From Eggerthella lenta DSM 2243 (GTDB lineage: Bacteria; Actinomycetota; Coriobacteriia; Coriobacteriales; Eggerthellaceae): a stretch of DNA of 64,000 nt. Below the pieces are notes generated by a model, which worked only from the letters and a program-made list of their open reading frames with translations, made no database searches and was not told the origin of the DNA. Shown here piece by piece: positions 48,522 to 57,771 of the stretch; the first letter of the stretch is position 1; every line of letters begins with the position of its first letter. The stretch lies in NCBI RefSeq assembly GCF_000024265.1, contig NC_013204.1, positions 3,042,501 to 3,106,500 on the forward strand. The letters are read 5' to 3'. The translations under genes and the position numbers were made by a program.

Positions 48522-49334
48522 ATGCAGCAGCAACTCACGAAACAGACCCCCGAGGGCTTCCTGCTGGTCGGACGCATCGACGCGCCGGAGCAGCCGAAGG
48601 CGGCAGTCGTCATCGTCCACGGGCTGTGCGAGCACTTCGGCCGCTACGACTACGTGACGCAGCGGCTGCTGGAAGCCGGGTACGCCGTCGTGCGCTTCGA
48701 TCATCGCGGGCACGGGCGCTCCATGGGCAAGAAGGTGTGGTACGACGACCGCACGCAGATCGTATCCGATACCGACCTGTTCGTCGAAGAAGCCCGCGCG
48801 CAGTTCCCCGACCTGCCGGTGTTCATGATCGGACACTCTATGGGCGGCTTCGGCGCCGCCAGCTACGGCACGGCCCATCCCGGCAAGCTGGACGGCTACG
48901 TGCTGTCGGGCGCTTGGACGCGCGACCACGCGAGCCTGGCCTCGGGCGCCGTCGAGCAGGGGCTCGACCCCGAGACGTACATCCCCAACGAGCTGGGCGA
49001 CGGCGTGTGCTCCGACCCCGCCGTGGGAGAGGCCTACCTGGCCGACCCCTTCGTCATCAAGGAGTTCTCGGTGGCGCTGCTGCGCGCCGTGCACGACGGC
49101 CACCTCTGGCTGCGCGCGCAGGCCGCCGATTTCGCCGACCCGGTGCTTCTGCTGCACGGCGGAGACGACGGCCTGGTCAGCCCGCAGGACAGCATCGACA
49201 TGTTCCGCGAAGCGTCGTCGGCTGACAAGTCGCTGCGCATTTACGCGGGCCTCTACCACGAGATATTCAACGAGTTCAAAAAGGACCGCGTCATCCGCGA
49301 TGCCATCGAATGGCTCGACGACCACGTGAGGTAA
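48522..49334 (+). CDS. Alpha/beta hydrolase, monoacylglycerol lipase-like
   Basis: A 270-residue serine hydrolase of the Hydrolase_4/monoglyceride lipase type. VIVHGLCEHFGRYDYVTQRL is the family's HG..EH..RY oxyanion motif, MIGHSMGGFGAASYG holds the catalytic Ser, LLHGGDDGLVSPQDS the Asp, and GLYHEIFNE the His. Unlike the hydrolase at 42486 it has no signal or anchor, so it is cytosolic. AGAGAAGGGAACGC precedes ATG 48522. A strong stem-loop follows the gene. Confidence 0.9.
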   Translation: MQQQLTKQTPEGFLLVGRIDAPEQPKAAVVIVHGLCEHFGRYDYVTQRLLEAGYAVVRFDHRGHGRSMGKKVWYDDRTQIVSDTDLFVEEARAQFPDLPVFMIGHSMGGFGAASYGTAHPGKLDGYVLSGAWTRDHASLASGAVEQGLDPETYIPNELGDGVCSDPAVGEAYLADPFVIKEFSVALLRAVHDGHLWLRAQAADFADPVLLLHGGDDGLVSPQDSIDMFREASSADKSLRIYAGLYHEIFNEFKKDRVIRDAIEWLDDHVR

Positions 49335-49376
49335 GCTGCACTGGCCAAGGCCGAACATCGCCACGCCAACGGGGAA

Positions 49377-49414
49377 AAGCGCCTGCGTCATAAGAAGGAT
49401 CGACGCAGGCGCTT
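49377..49414. terminator. Terminator-like hairpin after the hydrolase
   Basis: AAGCGCCTGCGTC (49377-49389) and GACGCAGGCGCTT (49402-49414) form a perfect 13-pair stem with a 12-base loop. There is no T run on the plus strand; on the minus strand four Ts follow. Confidence 0.6.
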
Positions 49415-49515
49415 GCACGAGGGCAAAGCCCCCTCGCGGCCGGACAGCCGTCTGCGTAGCCGAGCCCGGCATGCGCCGCATCCTGCCGCAACAGGAAAAA
49501 ACGCATAAAAATGCA

Positions 49516-49530
49516 CCCCCCCCCCCCCCC
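49516..49530 (+). repeat. 15-C homopolymer upstream of the chemosensory operon
   Basis: Fifteen consecutive C residues, about 45 bases upstream of the predicted -10 (TATTCT 49562-49567) of the cheR operon. Tracts of this length tend to vary by slippage and could tune promoter strength. Confidence 0.8.
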
Positions 49531-49576
49531 GCTCATCCCCGGATCGAGCCCCTATCAATGGTATTCTGTAGCCATC

Positions 49577-49621
49577 ATGAACATCCATCGACGAAGCGGT
49601 GCGCGTGGAACATATGACTGA
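49577..49621 (+). CDS. 14-residue leader ORF overlapping cheR
   Basis: ATG 49577 lies 10 bases after a TATTCT -10, near the expected transcript start, and encodes 14 codons ([14 protein letters not shown]) ending at TGA 49619-49621. The stop overlaps the cheR start region (ATG 49614), so translation of this short frame would deliver ribosomes to cheR, which has only a weak site of its own. I cannot show it is translated. Confidence 0.4.
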   Translation: MNIHRRSGARGTYD

Positions 49622-50423
49622 CAGCGAATTCGAGCAGGTACGCTCGTTTCTTGCCCAGACGTACGGTCTGGACATGGATTCGAAGCGCACCCTGCTAGAA
49701 TGCCGCCTCGCGCGCGAGCGCGATCGTTTGCAGCTGCCGTCGTTTTCGGCGTACTTCGACCTCGTGGAGTCAGGGCGAAACCAGCAGGAGCGAAACCGGT
49801 TCGTCAACCTCGTCACCACCCATTACACCTACTTCCTGCGCGAAAGCGCGCAGTTCAAGTTCCTCTTCGCCACGGCTTTCCCGGAATTGCTGGCCAAGCG
49901 GCCGAACCGCCCGTGGAACATACTGTGCGCCGGCTGCTCCACGGGAGAAGAATGCTACAGCGTCTCGATGCTGGTCGAGGACTACGCGCGAACCCACCCG
50001 ATCCCCTCCGTTCGCATCACCGGCATCGACCTGTCGCAACCTGCGATCGAAGAGGCGCGTACGGCCGCCTATCCCGAATCGCGCATCAACAGGGTGCCCC
50101 GTCGCTGGCGCAATGCGTACTTCGTTCGGAACGGTCAGCTGTACACCGTTGCCGAGCGCATCCGCTCGCGCGTCTTTCTGGCGCAGGGCAACCTCTGCGA
50201 CGACGAAGTCCTGCGCAGGACGTACGACCTCATCATGTGCCGAAACGTCATCATCTACCTCAAAGCCGAAGTTCGCAACCGGGTGATCGCGACATTGCAC
50301 CGCCACCTCGCCCCATCGAGCTACCTCATGCTGGGGCACGCCGAGATCATCCGCGAACGTACGCTGTTCGAATACCAGGGGAACTCCGTTTATCGAAGAC
50401 AAGCGAAAGCGACCAACGTATGA
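49614..50423 (+). CDS. CheR-type protein-glutamate methyltransferase
   Basis: A 269-residue CheR-family enzyme that methylates glutamates of chemoreceptors using SAM. The N-terminal helical domain is followed by the SAM fold with [33 protein letters not shown] and [10 protein letters not shown]. It is first in an overlapping five-gene group with an MCP, GGDEF, CheA-like and CheW genes (ATGA overlaps throughout). Compare WspC in the Wsp system. No CheB demethylase is present in the window. ATG 49614 is preferred; a GTG at 49599 would add five residues. Confidence 0.87.
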   Translation: MTDSEFEQVRSFLAQTYGLDMDSKRTLLECRLARERDRLQLPSFSAYFDLVESGRNQQERNRFVNLVTTHYTYFLRESAQFKFLFATAFPELLAKRPNRPWNILCAGCSTGEECYSVSMLVEDYARTHPIPSVRITGIDLSQPAIEEARTAAYPESRINRVPRRWRNAYFVRNGQLYTVAERIRSRVFLAQGNLCDDEVLRRTYDLIMCRNVIIYLKAEVRNRVIATLHRHLAPSSYLMLGHAEIIRERTLFEYQGNSVYRRQAKATNV

Positions 50424-51994
50424 GCATGAAACCGAGCAACATCAGCATAAGCCGCATCTTGATGATATCCTACGGCATCGTCATCGCCCTGTTCGCCCTT
50501 TCGATCGCAGTGGCGCTCTACGGCGTCCACGCGAACGCCTCCATGACCAAAGAGTTCTACAACCGGCCGTACATGGTTTCGAAAAGCGCCGTGGCGCTTC
50601 GCTTCACGATCGAGGAGATGTCGACGTACGTCGAGCAGCTGCTTAACGCAGAAAACGACGCGGCGAAACAGAAAGCGCTGGTGGCCATCGAGGATCTCAC
50701 TGAACAACGCATGAACGAGCTGAACGTCGTCCGGTCGCTGTTCAAAGCCGATCCCGATCTTCTAGAACGCTTCTCGAACGCCTGCGACGAGCTGGGCGCG
50801 CGCCGCAACGCCGTGATCGGTGCAGCCGAAGCGGGAGACATCAACCGCGCCATCGACCTGTACTCGAACGAGTACCTCGCGCAAAAGGAAGTGACCGTCA
50901 ACCTGTCCACCGAGGTCGTGAACACCGCAGAGCACGTAGCGCAGGCCTTCGTCAAAGACTCGTTCAGCGTCGAGGTCGGAACCTCGCTGGCCATCGGGCT
51001 TCTAGGGACGGCGGCCATCGTGCTCGTCATCGTTATGTGGAGGCGCATCACGCACAGCATCGCCGCGCCCATTCAGGAGATCGACCGCATAGCGAAGCGG
51101 TTGGCCGACGGCGATCTGACGGTGCGCTCATCCTGCACGTCCGGCAACGAGCTGGGCTCGCTCGCTTCGTCCATGAACGAAACGGTAGCTTCGCTGCGCT
51201 TCGCCACCGAGCAGCTCAGCGAAACAGCCGAGCAGGTGGCTCGCTCGTCATCGCAGATGTCGGACAGCTCCCAAGCCGTCGCGCAAGGCTCCGCCGAGCA
51301 AGCCACCGCCATCGAAGAGCTTGCCGCCAACGTTCAGAGCATCACGCACGTGGTGGGAGAGAACACCGAAAGCGTCCTGACCGTGAATTCCAACACCTCC
51401 GATGTACTGGGCGCGGTCGAGGAAAGCAGCGACTCGATAGCCCGCACCGTGTGCGCCATCGAGGAGATCAAAGACAACGCCCAGAGCATCTCGCAGCTGG
51501 CCAACTCCATCGAAGACATCTCGTTCCAGACGAACATCCTCGCGCTGAACGCCTCCGTCGAAGCCGCGCGCGCAGGCGATGCCGGACGCGGCTTCGCCAT
51601 TGTGGCCGAGGAGATCCGCCGCCTCGCCTCGCAGGTGAGCGAAGCGTCGCGTGCGGCTGACGAACTCGCCGGGCGCGCCATCGAAAACGTCGAGGCCGGA
51701 AGCGAGCTGATCGGCTCCGCATCTTCGAACATGGAGGAAGCCGTTACCTCTATCGAAGACATCAAGACGGCGATGTCCTCCATCGCTCACGCCTCCGAGC
51801 AGCAGCTCGAAGCGGTTGCCCAGATACAGGAGAGCATGGACAGCCTCTCCCAGGTCGTGCAGGAGAACTCGGCCGCCTCCGAGGAAAGCGCGGTCATCGG
51901 AGAGGAGCTTGCGGATCGCGCGAACGAACTCAAGCACCTGATCGGCCGCTTCAAAATCGATGCAGATCCGCACGAAAGCGAAGCTGGGGCATGA
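50420..51994 (+). CDS. Methyl-accepting chemotaxis protein
   Basis: A 524-residue receptor: membrane segments at ~11-35 and ~188-214 enclose a ~150-residue helical sensor domain (four-helix-bundle type), followed by a HAMP region ([19 protein letters not shown]) and a signalling coiled coil whose hairpin tip reads [21 protein letters not shown] and [12 protein letters not shown]. Sensor-domain ligand unknown. It is coupled to CheR by ATGA and to the GGDEF gene by ATGA. Cytoplasmic signalling domain would bind CheW and CheA-like partners. Confidence 0.93.
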   Translation: MSMKPSNISISRILMISYGIVIALFALSIAVALYGVHANASMTKEFYNRPYMVSKSAVALRFTIEEMSTYVEQLLNAENDAAKQKALVAIEDLTEQRMNELNVVRSLFKADPDLLERFSNACDELGARRNAVIGAAEAGDINRAIDLYSNEYLAQKEVTVNLSTEVVNTAEHVAQAFVKDSFSVEVGTSLAIGLLGTAAIVLVIVMWRRITHSIAAPIQEIDRIAKRLADGDLTVRSSCTSGNELGSLASSMNETVASLRFATEQLSETAEQVARSSSQMSDSSQAVAQGSAEQATAIEELAANVQSITHVVGENTESVLTVNSNTSDVLGAVEESSDSIARTVCAIEEIKDNAQSISQLANSIEDISFQTNILALNASVEAARAGDAGRGFAIVAEEIRRLASQVSEASRAADELAGRAIENVEAGSELIGSASSNMEEAVTSIEDIKTAMSSIAHASEQQLEAVAQIQESMDSLSQVVQENSAASEESAVIGEELADRANELKHLIGRFKIDADPHESEAGA

Positions 51995-52635
51995 CGCGAT
52001 TCCGAACCGAAACAGGCAGCGCGCCGAGCGGATCGGAAGGCATCCGAGAAGACCGCGAACGCCTGCGCGCCGACAACGCCGCCCTGAAGCAGCAGCTGGA
52101 CGTCATGCGGGCGCTCGCATTCCGCGACCAGCTGACCGGCTTGTTCAGCCGCCACTATTTAACCGACTACCTGGAGCAAGAGATCGAACGCATGAGCGGC
52201 GAAGCGAACATCGTGCTCGCCCTGTGCGATATCGACGACTTCAAGCTCATCAACGACGTGCGCGGCCATCAGGCCGGCGACATCGCCATCGTCTGCATCG
52301 CCGACATCCTCGACGACCTCTCCGGCAACCATCCGGTCATCCGATGGGGCGGCGAGGAACTGCTGCTCGTGCTGTTCTCCACGCCCGACCACGAGGCCTT
52401 GCGTCTGTGCAACCAGATGCGTGAGGAAGTGGCCAGCTATCCCATCAGCGACGACTTAGGCGATTTTTCGTGCACGCTCACGTTCGGTCTGAGCGCCTAC
52501 GATCCGGAACTCACGTTCGGCGAGAACTTCGCATCGGCCGACCGCGCGCTGTACCACGGCAAGGAGACGGGCAAGAACCGTTGCGTGTTCGCGCAATCGA
52601 ACCAGATAGAGCGCGACGGAGGGAACCGGTCGTGA
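51991..52635 (+). CDS. GGDEF diguanylate cyclase without receiver domain
   Basis: A 214-residue protein: ~40 residues of coiled coil ([20 protein letters not shown]), then a GGDEF domain with [14 protein letters not shown], metal Asp in [16 protein letters not shown] and the active loop [10 protein letters not shown]. The GGEEL form retains the catalytic residues for making cyclic-di-GMP. No RxxD inhibitory site five residues upstream. In Wsp systems the cyclase (WspR) has a receiver domain; here it is absent, so control may be through its coiled coil. Overlaps the MCP and the CheA-like gene (ATGA, GTGA). Confidence 0.88.
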   Translation: MTRFRTETGSAPSGSEGIREDRERLRADNAALKQQLDVMRALAFRDQLTGLFSRHYLTDYLEQEIERMSGEANIVLALCDIDDFKLINDVRGHQAGDIAIVCIADILDDLSGNHPVIRWGGEELLLVLFSTPDHEALRLCNQMREEVASYPISDDLGDFSCTLTFGLSAYDPELTFGENFASADRALYHGKETGKNRCVFAQSNQIERDGGNRS

Positions 52636-54191
52636 AACGCGAGGAGATCACCGTGCAGGCGAAGCTCAAGCCCAATTGCGGGCTCGAGAACACGCGCGCT
52701 TCGCTCGTCATGCGCCGCATCGCGCCGTTGTGCGACTCGGCAACATGCCATCCGCACGCGATCAAGAGCAGTCGAGAGACGATTCCCTACCTGCGCGACC
52801 ACGGCTTGTTCGTCACCTTCGTCTCGCGCACGCCCGAGCGGGTGCTCGCAGCCATCAGCGGTGCGTTCTTCGTGGACAGCTGCACCATCGTGGAGGATCC
52901 CGAAGGCATCCCGCCGTTCGAGATGCCTTCCGCACCCCAGGAAGACGATGCAGAAAACGGAGGGATCGAAGCGATTTCTTCGTTCGCCGATCGCGATGCG
53001 CGCAGCGAGCGAGACGAAAAGCTGTCGAACCTGATCGCGCAGCTGGAGGAGACGAACCGGTCTTTGCGAGCGCACGCCGAAAGCCTTCCGAACGACCGCG
53101 TGCTCAGCGATATCGCGTTCTCGTACGCGCAGACCCTCGACCACCTGCGATCCACCGTCGCCCTTTCGCGCATCGAAGCGTTCGACCGCATCGCCCCATC
53201 GCTTCATAAGCTCGTCGAGGACTACGGGCGCCAGTTCGGCGTTCCCGTCGATCTGGAGCTCGAGCAAGGACGCATGGATCTGGATCGTTCGGTGCTCGCA
53301 TCCATCGAGGAAACGCTCAGACGCGCCCTTCGATCATGTATCCGCGACGGCATCGAAAGCGCCGAGGAACGCGCCGACCTGGGAAAACCGGAACGCGCAA
53401 CCATACGCTTGCGCCTGGAAAACGAAGGCTCGGATGTCGTTTGCCGCATCGAGCACGACGGCAGGCCCTTCGACGCGCACCGTATCGCCACGATAGCGTC
53501 GAAACGCGGCCTTCTCGCCCGTCCGCTGGACGCGTATTCCGACGAGGAGATAGGCGCGTTCATCCTTCTGCCGCAATTCTTCTTGCCGAGCGCCGCCAGC
53601 GATGGCAACGCCTTCGCAGAACTGAACGAGATAGGCTGCATGCTGCAGCGCATCGGCGGGCGCGGCACGATGCGCAACACCGAACGCGGCACGTTGGAGA
53701 TCGTCCTACGCTTTCCCGTGCCGTTCACCGTGTTCGAAGCCGCCCTGCTGCGCACCGGAGGCGTCCGCTTCGCAGTTCCCGCACAGCAGATCGTGCGCTT
53801 CGAGGCGTTCGACCCCGCCCGCGTCCAGCGCGGCGGCGCAGCGGGAGAAGGGTCGAAAGCAACCTCAACCTGGTACGAGGACGAACACGGCGCGCATATT
53901 GAGATGCTCAACCAAGGTGCCAAGCCCTTTCCGCTTGACGCGGCGCACCCCGCATATACCGTCCTGCTTGAAGCTCTGGGGGAACGATACGCTTTGGCCG
54001 CAGACGACGTTGAGGGCTACGAGCGGATCTCGATGCTGCAGCTTCCGGCACTGCTCGACCGCCGGTGCATGCACGAACTGAGCTACATCGGATACGCCAT
54101 CCTGCAAGACGGTTCACCCTGCATCGTGATAAGCGTACGGCGCTTTCTGAACGACGCGGCGAAGGACAGGGGAACCCATGCGCGACCGTAG
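52632..54191 (+). CDS. CheA-like protein lacking phosphotransfer domain, with degraded ATPase
   Basis: A 519-residue CheA relative starting directly at the P2-like domain (KLKPNCGLENTRASLVMRRI), without the N-terminal His phosphotransfer (P1) domain. It continues with a P3-like dimerisation region and a P4 ATPase-like region where the N box reads LRSCIRDGIESAEERADLGKP: the motif NxxDHG is lost (S and R replace N and H). The G1-type stretch reads IEHDGRPFD, G2 is also off. A P5/CheW-like end follows (LLRTGGVRFAVPAQQIVRFEAF). Start GTG 52632 overlaps the GGDEF stop. It looks like a structural adaptor, not a kinase. Confidence 0.85.
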   Translation: MKREEITVQAKLKPNCGLENTRASLVMRRIAPLCDSATCHPHAIKSSRETIPYLRDHGLFVTFVSRTPERVLAAISGAFFVDSCTIVEDPEGIPPFEMPSAPQEDDAENGGIEAISSFADRDARSERDEKLSNLIAQLEETNRSLRAHAESLPNDRVLSDIAFSYAQTLDHLRSTVALSRIEAFDRIAPSLHKLVEDYGRQFGVPVDLELEQGRMDLDRSVLASIEETLRRALRSCIRDGIESAEERADLGKPERATIRLRLENEGSDVVCRIEHDGRPFDAHRIATIASKRGLLARPLDAYSDEEIGAFILLPQFFLPSAASDGNAFAELNEIGCMLQRIGGRGTMRNTERGTLEIVLRFPVPFTVFEAALLRTGGVRFAVPAQQIVRFEAFDPARVQRGGAAGEGSKATSTWYEDEHGAHIEMLNQGAKPFPLDAAHPAYTVLLEALGERYALAADDVEGYERISMLQLPALLDRRCMHELSYIGYAILQDGSPCIVISVRRFLNDAAKDRGTHARP

Positions 54192-54627
54192 CCAACGTCT
54201 GCACTGGATTGAAACGCTCATCGGCAAGGACCGCCAAGAGGCTCGGCGGAATAACGCGCTGGTCATCCCCACCGATGACGGAGACATGGCCATCGCGTTC
54301 TCATCCATCGTCGAAGTGGTCGCCGCCAGCCGCGTGCAGCCCCTTGCCCTCTTGCCCGAGCAGTTCTGCGGCGTGCTGTTCCGCGGCAACGAGCTGGCTC
54401 CCATCGTCGACACGAGAGCCCCCGACACTGGACCGGGGCACGTCGTGCTCGTCGAAGGGGAAGGATGCCTGTTGGGGCTGCAGTTCTACGGCACGCCCTA
54501 CGTCGTCGACCTCGACGAAACCGAACATGCCCTCTTGGCCATCGAGCGCCGTCCGAGCTTCCCGTCGGGAACGCTTCCCCTGCTGGATATCGACGCCGTA
54601 GCGAAAGCGCTGCTCGCCCTCGATTAA
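54178..54627 (+). CDS. CheW-like coupling protein
   Basis: A 149-residue single CheW domain (ALVIPTDDGDMAIAFSSIVEVV; CGVLFRGNELAPIVDTRA is the family's LNLRG...P.iDL segment, modified). CheW bridges receptors and CheA. It overlaps the CheA-like gene by 14 bases and ends the operon. No CheY, CheB or flagellar genes follow. Confidence 0.85.
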   Translation: MRDRSQRLHWIETLIGKDRQEARRNNALVIPTDDGDMAIAFSSIVEVVAASRVQPLALLPEQFCGVLFRGNELAPIVDTRAPDTGPGHVVLVEGEGCLLGLQFYGTPYVVDLDETEHALLAIERRPSFPSGTLPLLDIDAVAKALLALD

Positions 54628-54663
54628 CGCCGCAGTGCGCGAGCTCCCAACCAGCGCATCAGG

Positions 54664-54669
54664 TAGAAT
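54664..54669 (+). promoter_or_regulatory. -10 element of the GDPD gene
   Basis: TAGAAT, with AGG before it, 45 bases upstream of ATG 54714. Same hexamer as the metG and 34219 promoters. Confidence 0.45.
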
Positions 54670-54713
54670 GGCTCGAACAACCAGCCACCGCATCCGACGA
54701 AAGGACGCATGCC

Positions 54714-56498
54714 ATGGAGTTCGCACGCAGCACATGGAGGCTGTTCGCCGCCAATGCGCGAACCGCTATCCTGTTCGAATTCGGTTTCCGATTCTTGTTC
54801 GCCATCCTGTTCGTACCGGCATGTTTCGGCATGGTGGATCTCGCGATGGAAGCGGCCGGACTTGCCTACTTGGCCGACACGAACATGACGACTCTATTCG
54901 CGAATCCGCTGGCGTGGGTGTTTTTGCTCGTGGCCGCGCTTGTGCTAGCCCTCGGAGCCCTTTTCGAGATGTGCGCCCTCGTCGTTGTCATGCAGGCGGG
55001 AAAGACGGGTCGGCGCATCGGAGTGTTCGAAACGAGCCGGCTCGCATTCTCTTCCGCCCGGCGCATCGCACGCCCATCGAACTGGCTTCTTGCGCTGTTC
55101 GTGCTGCTGCTGGTTCCGCTCACGAACCTGACCGTCACTTCCTCGGCGCTCACCGGCGTGCGGCTTCCCGAGTTCATTATGGACTTCATCTGGGAAAACG
55201 GCGCGCTGACCGCGGTGTTCGTCATCGTGATGGCCGCACTGTACCTGCATGCGTTTTTTCTGGCGTTCGGCATTCACTTCTTCACGCTGTGCGACGAATC
55301 CTGGATGCAGGCACGCATCTCGAGCAGGAGCCTGCTGCGCGGCAACGCCTGGCGGCTGGCGCGCCGTCTGCTGGCCTTGTTCGCCGTGTTCGCGTCGGGA
55401 GCGGTCGCGGCCATAGTCGTCGGCGTCCTCATCTTGGCCGCCATCCTAGAAGGCGGCCTGCCGTTCGGAGTCTCCTTCGCGCTCACGCTCGTGATGTTCG
55501 CGTTCACTATCGTGGTCGACTGCGTGTTCGCGCCGCTGAGCTATGCCGCCCTCAGCGCCACGTTCTACGAATTCTCGCAGGAGCGGGGCATCGACATCCC
55601 TTACCGCATCGACGAGCCCTCGCGTACGTGCAGGACGAGGCTCGCGCGCGCAGCGGTCGGCTCCTTTCTCGCCATGCTCGGACTCGTTTCGTTGCTGTCC
55701 TACGACCCTTTGCACGGGGTATTCGAATCCGAAAGCCAGCGAGAGCCCGCGCCGGATTTCGCGATCACCGCGCATCGGGGCGGCGCGCGCGAGGCTCCCG
55801 AGAACACCTTGGCTGCATTCCAGAACGCTATCGACCAAGGCGCGGATTGGGTGGAGCTTGACGTGCAGCAGACGGCCGACGGCGTGCTCGTGGTGATGCA
55901 CGATGCCAACCTCAAGCGCACGACGGGTCTGGATAAAGAGTTCTGGCAGGTCACGTACGACGAGATCAAAGACCTCGACAACGGCAGCTGGTTCGATCCC
56001 GCATTCGCAGACCAGCGGATATGCACGCTGGAAGAGGCGCTTGCGTTGTGCAAAGGCAAGATCAAGTTGAATATCGAGGTGAAGCCGGACGGCCACGGCG
56101 TCGACCTCGAGCGAAAGACGGTCGACCTCATCAACGCCTACGATATGAGAGACCAGGTGGCCGTCGCGAGCATCTCCTACGAGTCGCTCGCGAAGGTGAA
56201 GGAGATCGACCCCTCCATGCCCACCATGTACGACATGACGTTGGCTTACGGCTCCATCTCGAGCATCGAGCATGTCGATTATTTCAGCGTCGACGACTTC
56301 TTCGTCACCCAGGAACTCGTCGACGAAGTGCAAGGGGCGGGGAAGATCATATACGCTTGGACCGTCAACGACCCCGCCAACATGTCGCGCCTCATCGATT
56401 ATGGCATCGACGGTCTGGTCACCGACGACATCGCACAAGCTCGCGAGCTGTACGAAGCCGCGCTGAACGAGGGGCACGAGTACTTCGCCGCCATCTGA
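54714..56498 (+). CDS. Membrane glycerophosphodiester phosphodiesterase
   Basis: A 594-residue protein. The first ~330 residues have about seven membrane segments (an uncharacterised N-terminal domain seen in Gram-positive membrane GDPDs). From ~345 the GDPD domain: ITAHRGGAREAPENTLAAF, WVELDVQQTADGVLVVMHD (metal Glu/Asp and catalytic His), INLIEVKPDG-like LNIEVKPDG, and the C-terminal WTVNDPANMSRLIDYGIDGLVTDD. It hydrolyses glycerophosphodiesters, so it may trim lipoteichoic-acid or phospholipid products outside the cell. ATG 54714 has AAGGA eight bases upstream. No neighbours act with it. Confidence 0.9.
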   Translation: MEFARSTWRLFAANARTAILFEFGFRFLFAILFVPACFGMVDLAMEAAGLAYLADTNMTTLFANPLAWVFLLVAALVLALGALFEMCALVVVMQAGKTGRRIGVFETSRLAFSSARRIARPSNWLLALFVLLLVPLTNLTVTSSALTGVRLPEFIMDFIWENGALTAVFVIVMAALYLHAFFLAFGIHFFTLCDESWMQARISSRSLLRGNAWRLARRLLALFAVFASGAVAAIVVGVLILAAILEGGLPFGVSFALTLVMFAFTIVVDCVFAPLSYAALSATFYEFSQERGIDIPYRIDEPSRTCRTRLARAAVGSFLAMLGLVSLLSYDPLHGVFESESQREPAPDFAITAHRGGAREAPENTLAAFQNAIDQGADWVELDVQQTADGVLVVMHDANLKRTTGLDKEFWQVTYDEIKDLDNGSWFDPAFADQRICTLEEALALCKGKIKLNIEVKPDGHGVDLERKTVDLINAYDMRDQVAVASISYESLAKVKEIDPSMPTMYDMTLAYGSISSIEHVDYFSVDDFFVTQELVDEVQGAGKIIYAWTVNDPANMSRLIDYGIDGLVTDDIAQARELYEAALNEGHEYFAAI

Positions 56499-56664
56499 TC
56501 GACGGCGGCGAACGCTTGCGAGGTGTTGGCGCGCCCGAGAGCCCGCATGGGCGCCACCCGCAAGGCGACTCGTTGCCCCGCGCTTCGATATCGACGTCGT
56601 GATGGAAACGCCGCTCGCCCTCGACCAACGCCTCGATGGCCGAAAAAGCCGCCGTCGGACGAGG

Positions 56665-57771
56665 CTACTTAGCCGATGCGACCGATGCCGCCCGGTCGAC
56701 GGCGTCCGCGAACGTTTTCGGACGCTCGTAGTGGATGTCGTGGCCCGATTCGACGACGACGGTTTCGCAGACAGCCACGAGCTGCTGCACGCGTGCGGCG
56801 TCCTCGTCGGAGTTGGCGGCGAGCAATGTACCATCCTCGCCGTAGTTCGTCTTCGCTTTCAGGTACACGGCAGGACAGGTTATGCAGCGCAGAAGGTCGG
56901 CCTGGTCGATGCCGTCGAACCACGTGCCGTCATAGAACGTCTCGCTGAACCGCACGTCGAAGTCGTCGTAGAAGTACAGGCCACGCACCCAGTCGTGCGG
57001 CACCCAGGCCAGCGTGAGATGCGCGTCGGGGTTCGCTGATCGCTCCTGCGCCGTCCACTCCGCGATTTTAGGCTGCAGTCCTCCGAACAGGCTGAACAGG
57101 TAGCTGTGCTGCGCGTAGTACACGGTCGGGTCGGCAACGTCGCCCTGCCGGAGGAACGCGTGCGTCACCATGAAGCCGTCTTTCCATGCGAAGCAGCCCG
57201 GTTCCTGCTGCATCTCGACCGGCGTGACGCGGAAGAAGGGCGGATCCTCCAGCACGCATGCCGATACCCGCTCGGCGTCGTTGGCGGCCAGCCACGCGGC
57301 GATGATGCCGCCCGACGAATGGCCCGACACGAGATAGCACGCGCCGATCTTTTGCGCAGCGAAGGACTTGAGCGCCCGCCCGATGGCCTCGCATGAGTAA
57401 AGCGCCGGATCGTGGCTCGATTCGCCGTGACCGAAGCAGTCGACGGCGAACACGTGGTAGCGCTGCGCGAGATCGGGCAGCACGTGGGCATAGTCCTCCC
57501 ACTGCACGCCCTGGCCGTGCACGAAGTATCCCGTGCGGCCGACGGCGCACTTGATGGCGAAAAAGCATCGAATTCGGAAGTCTCCATCCAGTGCGCAAGA
57601 GCACCGGGAATCCTCCTCCTCGCATAACACCAGGTCACAGGATGGCTCGCTTCCGGCACCATGCATCGAGCTCGTCCGAGGCTCGCGATTTCTTCCGAAT
57701 TCGATGCCTTTGTGCCATTTCGAGGGCGACTGGCCGCACGGAGGGGCAACGCGTCCCGATTCGCGATGCAA
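56665..57771 (-). CDS. Alpha/beta hydrolase, 5' end rebuilt by a repeat insertion
   Basis: A 368-residue frame. From ~80 it is a clear alpha/beta hydrolase: GYFVHGQGVQWEDYAHVLPDL, VDCFGHGESSHDP, SGHSSGGIIAAW (catalytic Ser) and VVVESGHDIHYERP (His). Residues ~20-72 are encoded by the repeat element at 57556-57716 and do not look like native protein (for example CEEEDSRCSCALDGDF). The gene has lost its native N-terminus, so it may be inactive or use a new start. ATG 57771 and ATG 57664 are candidates. Probable host gene damaged by transposition. Confidence 0.72.
   Translation of the reverse strand: MHRESGRVAPPCGQSPSKWHKGIEFGRNREPRTSSMHGAGSEPSCDLVLCEEEDSRCSCALDGDFRIRCFFAIKCAVGRTGYFVHGQGVQWEDYAHVLPDLAQRYHVFAVDCFGHGESSHDPALYSCEAIGRALKSFAAQKIGACYLVSGHSSGGIIAAWLAANDAERVSACVLEDPPFFRVTPVEMQQEPGCFAWKDGFMVTHAFLRQGDVADPTVYYAQHSYLFSLFGGLQPKIAEWTAQERSANPDAHLTLAWVPHDWVRGLYFYDDFDVRFSETFYDGTWFDGIDQADLLRCITCPAVYLKAKTNYGEDGTLLAANSDEDAARVQQLVAVCETVVVESGHDIHYERPKTFADAVDRAASVASAK
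57556..57716. repeat. 161-bp inverted-repeat element, family X copy 2
   Basis: GGCGAAAAAGCATCG opens it, GCATCGAATTCGGAAG (57565-57580) is exactly complementary to CTTCCGAATTCGATGC (57692-57707), and it ends with CCTTTGTGCC. Same ends, length and structure as the element at 42168-42327. It overlaps the 5' part of the hydrolase gene. Confidence 0.75.
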
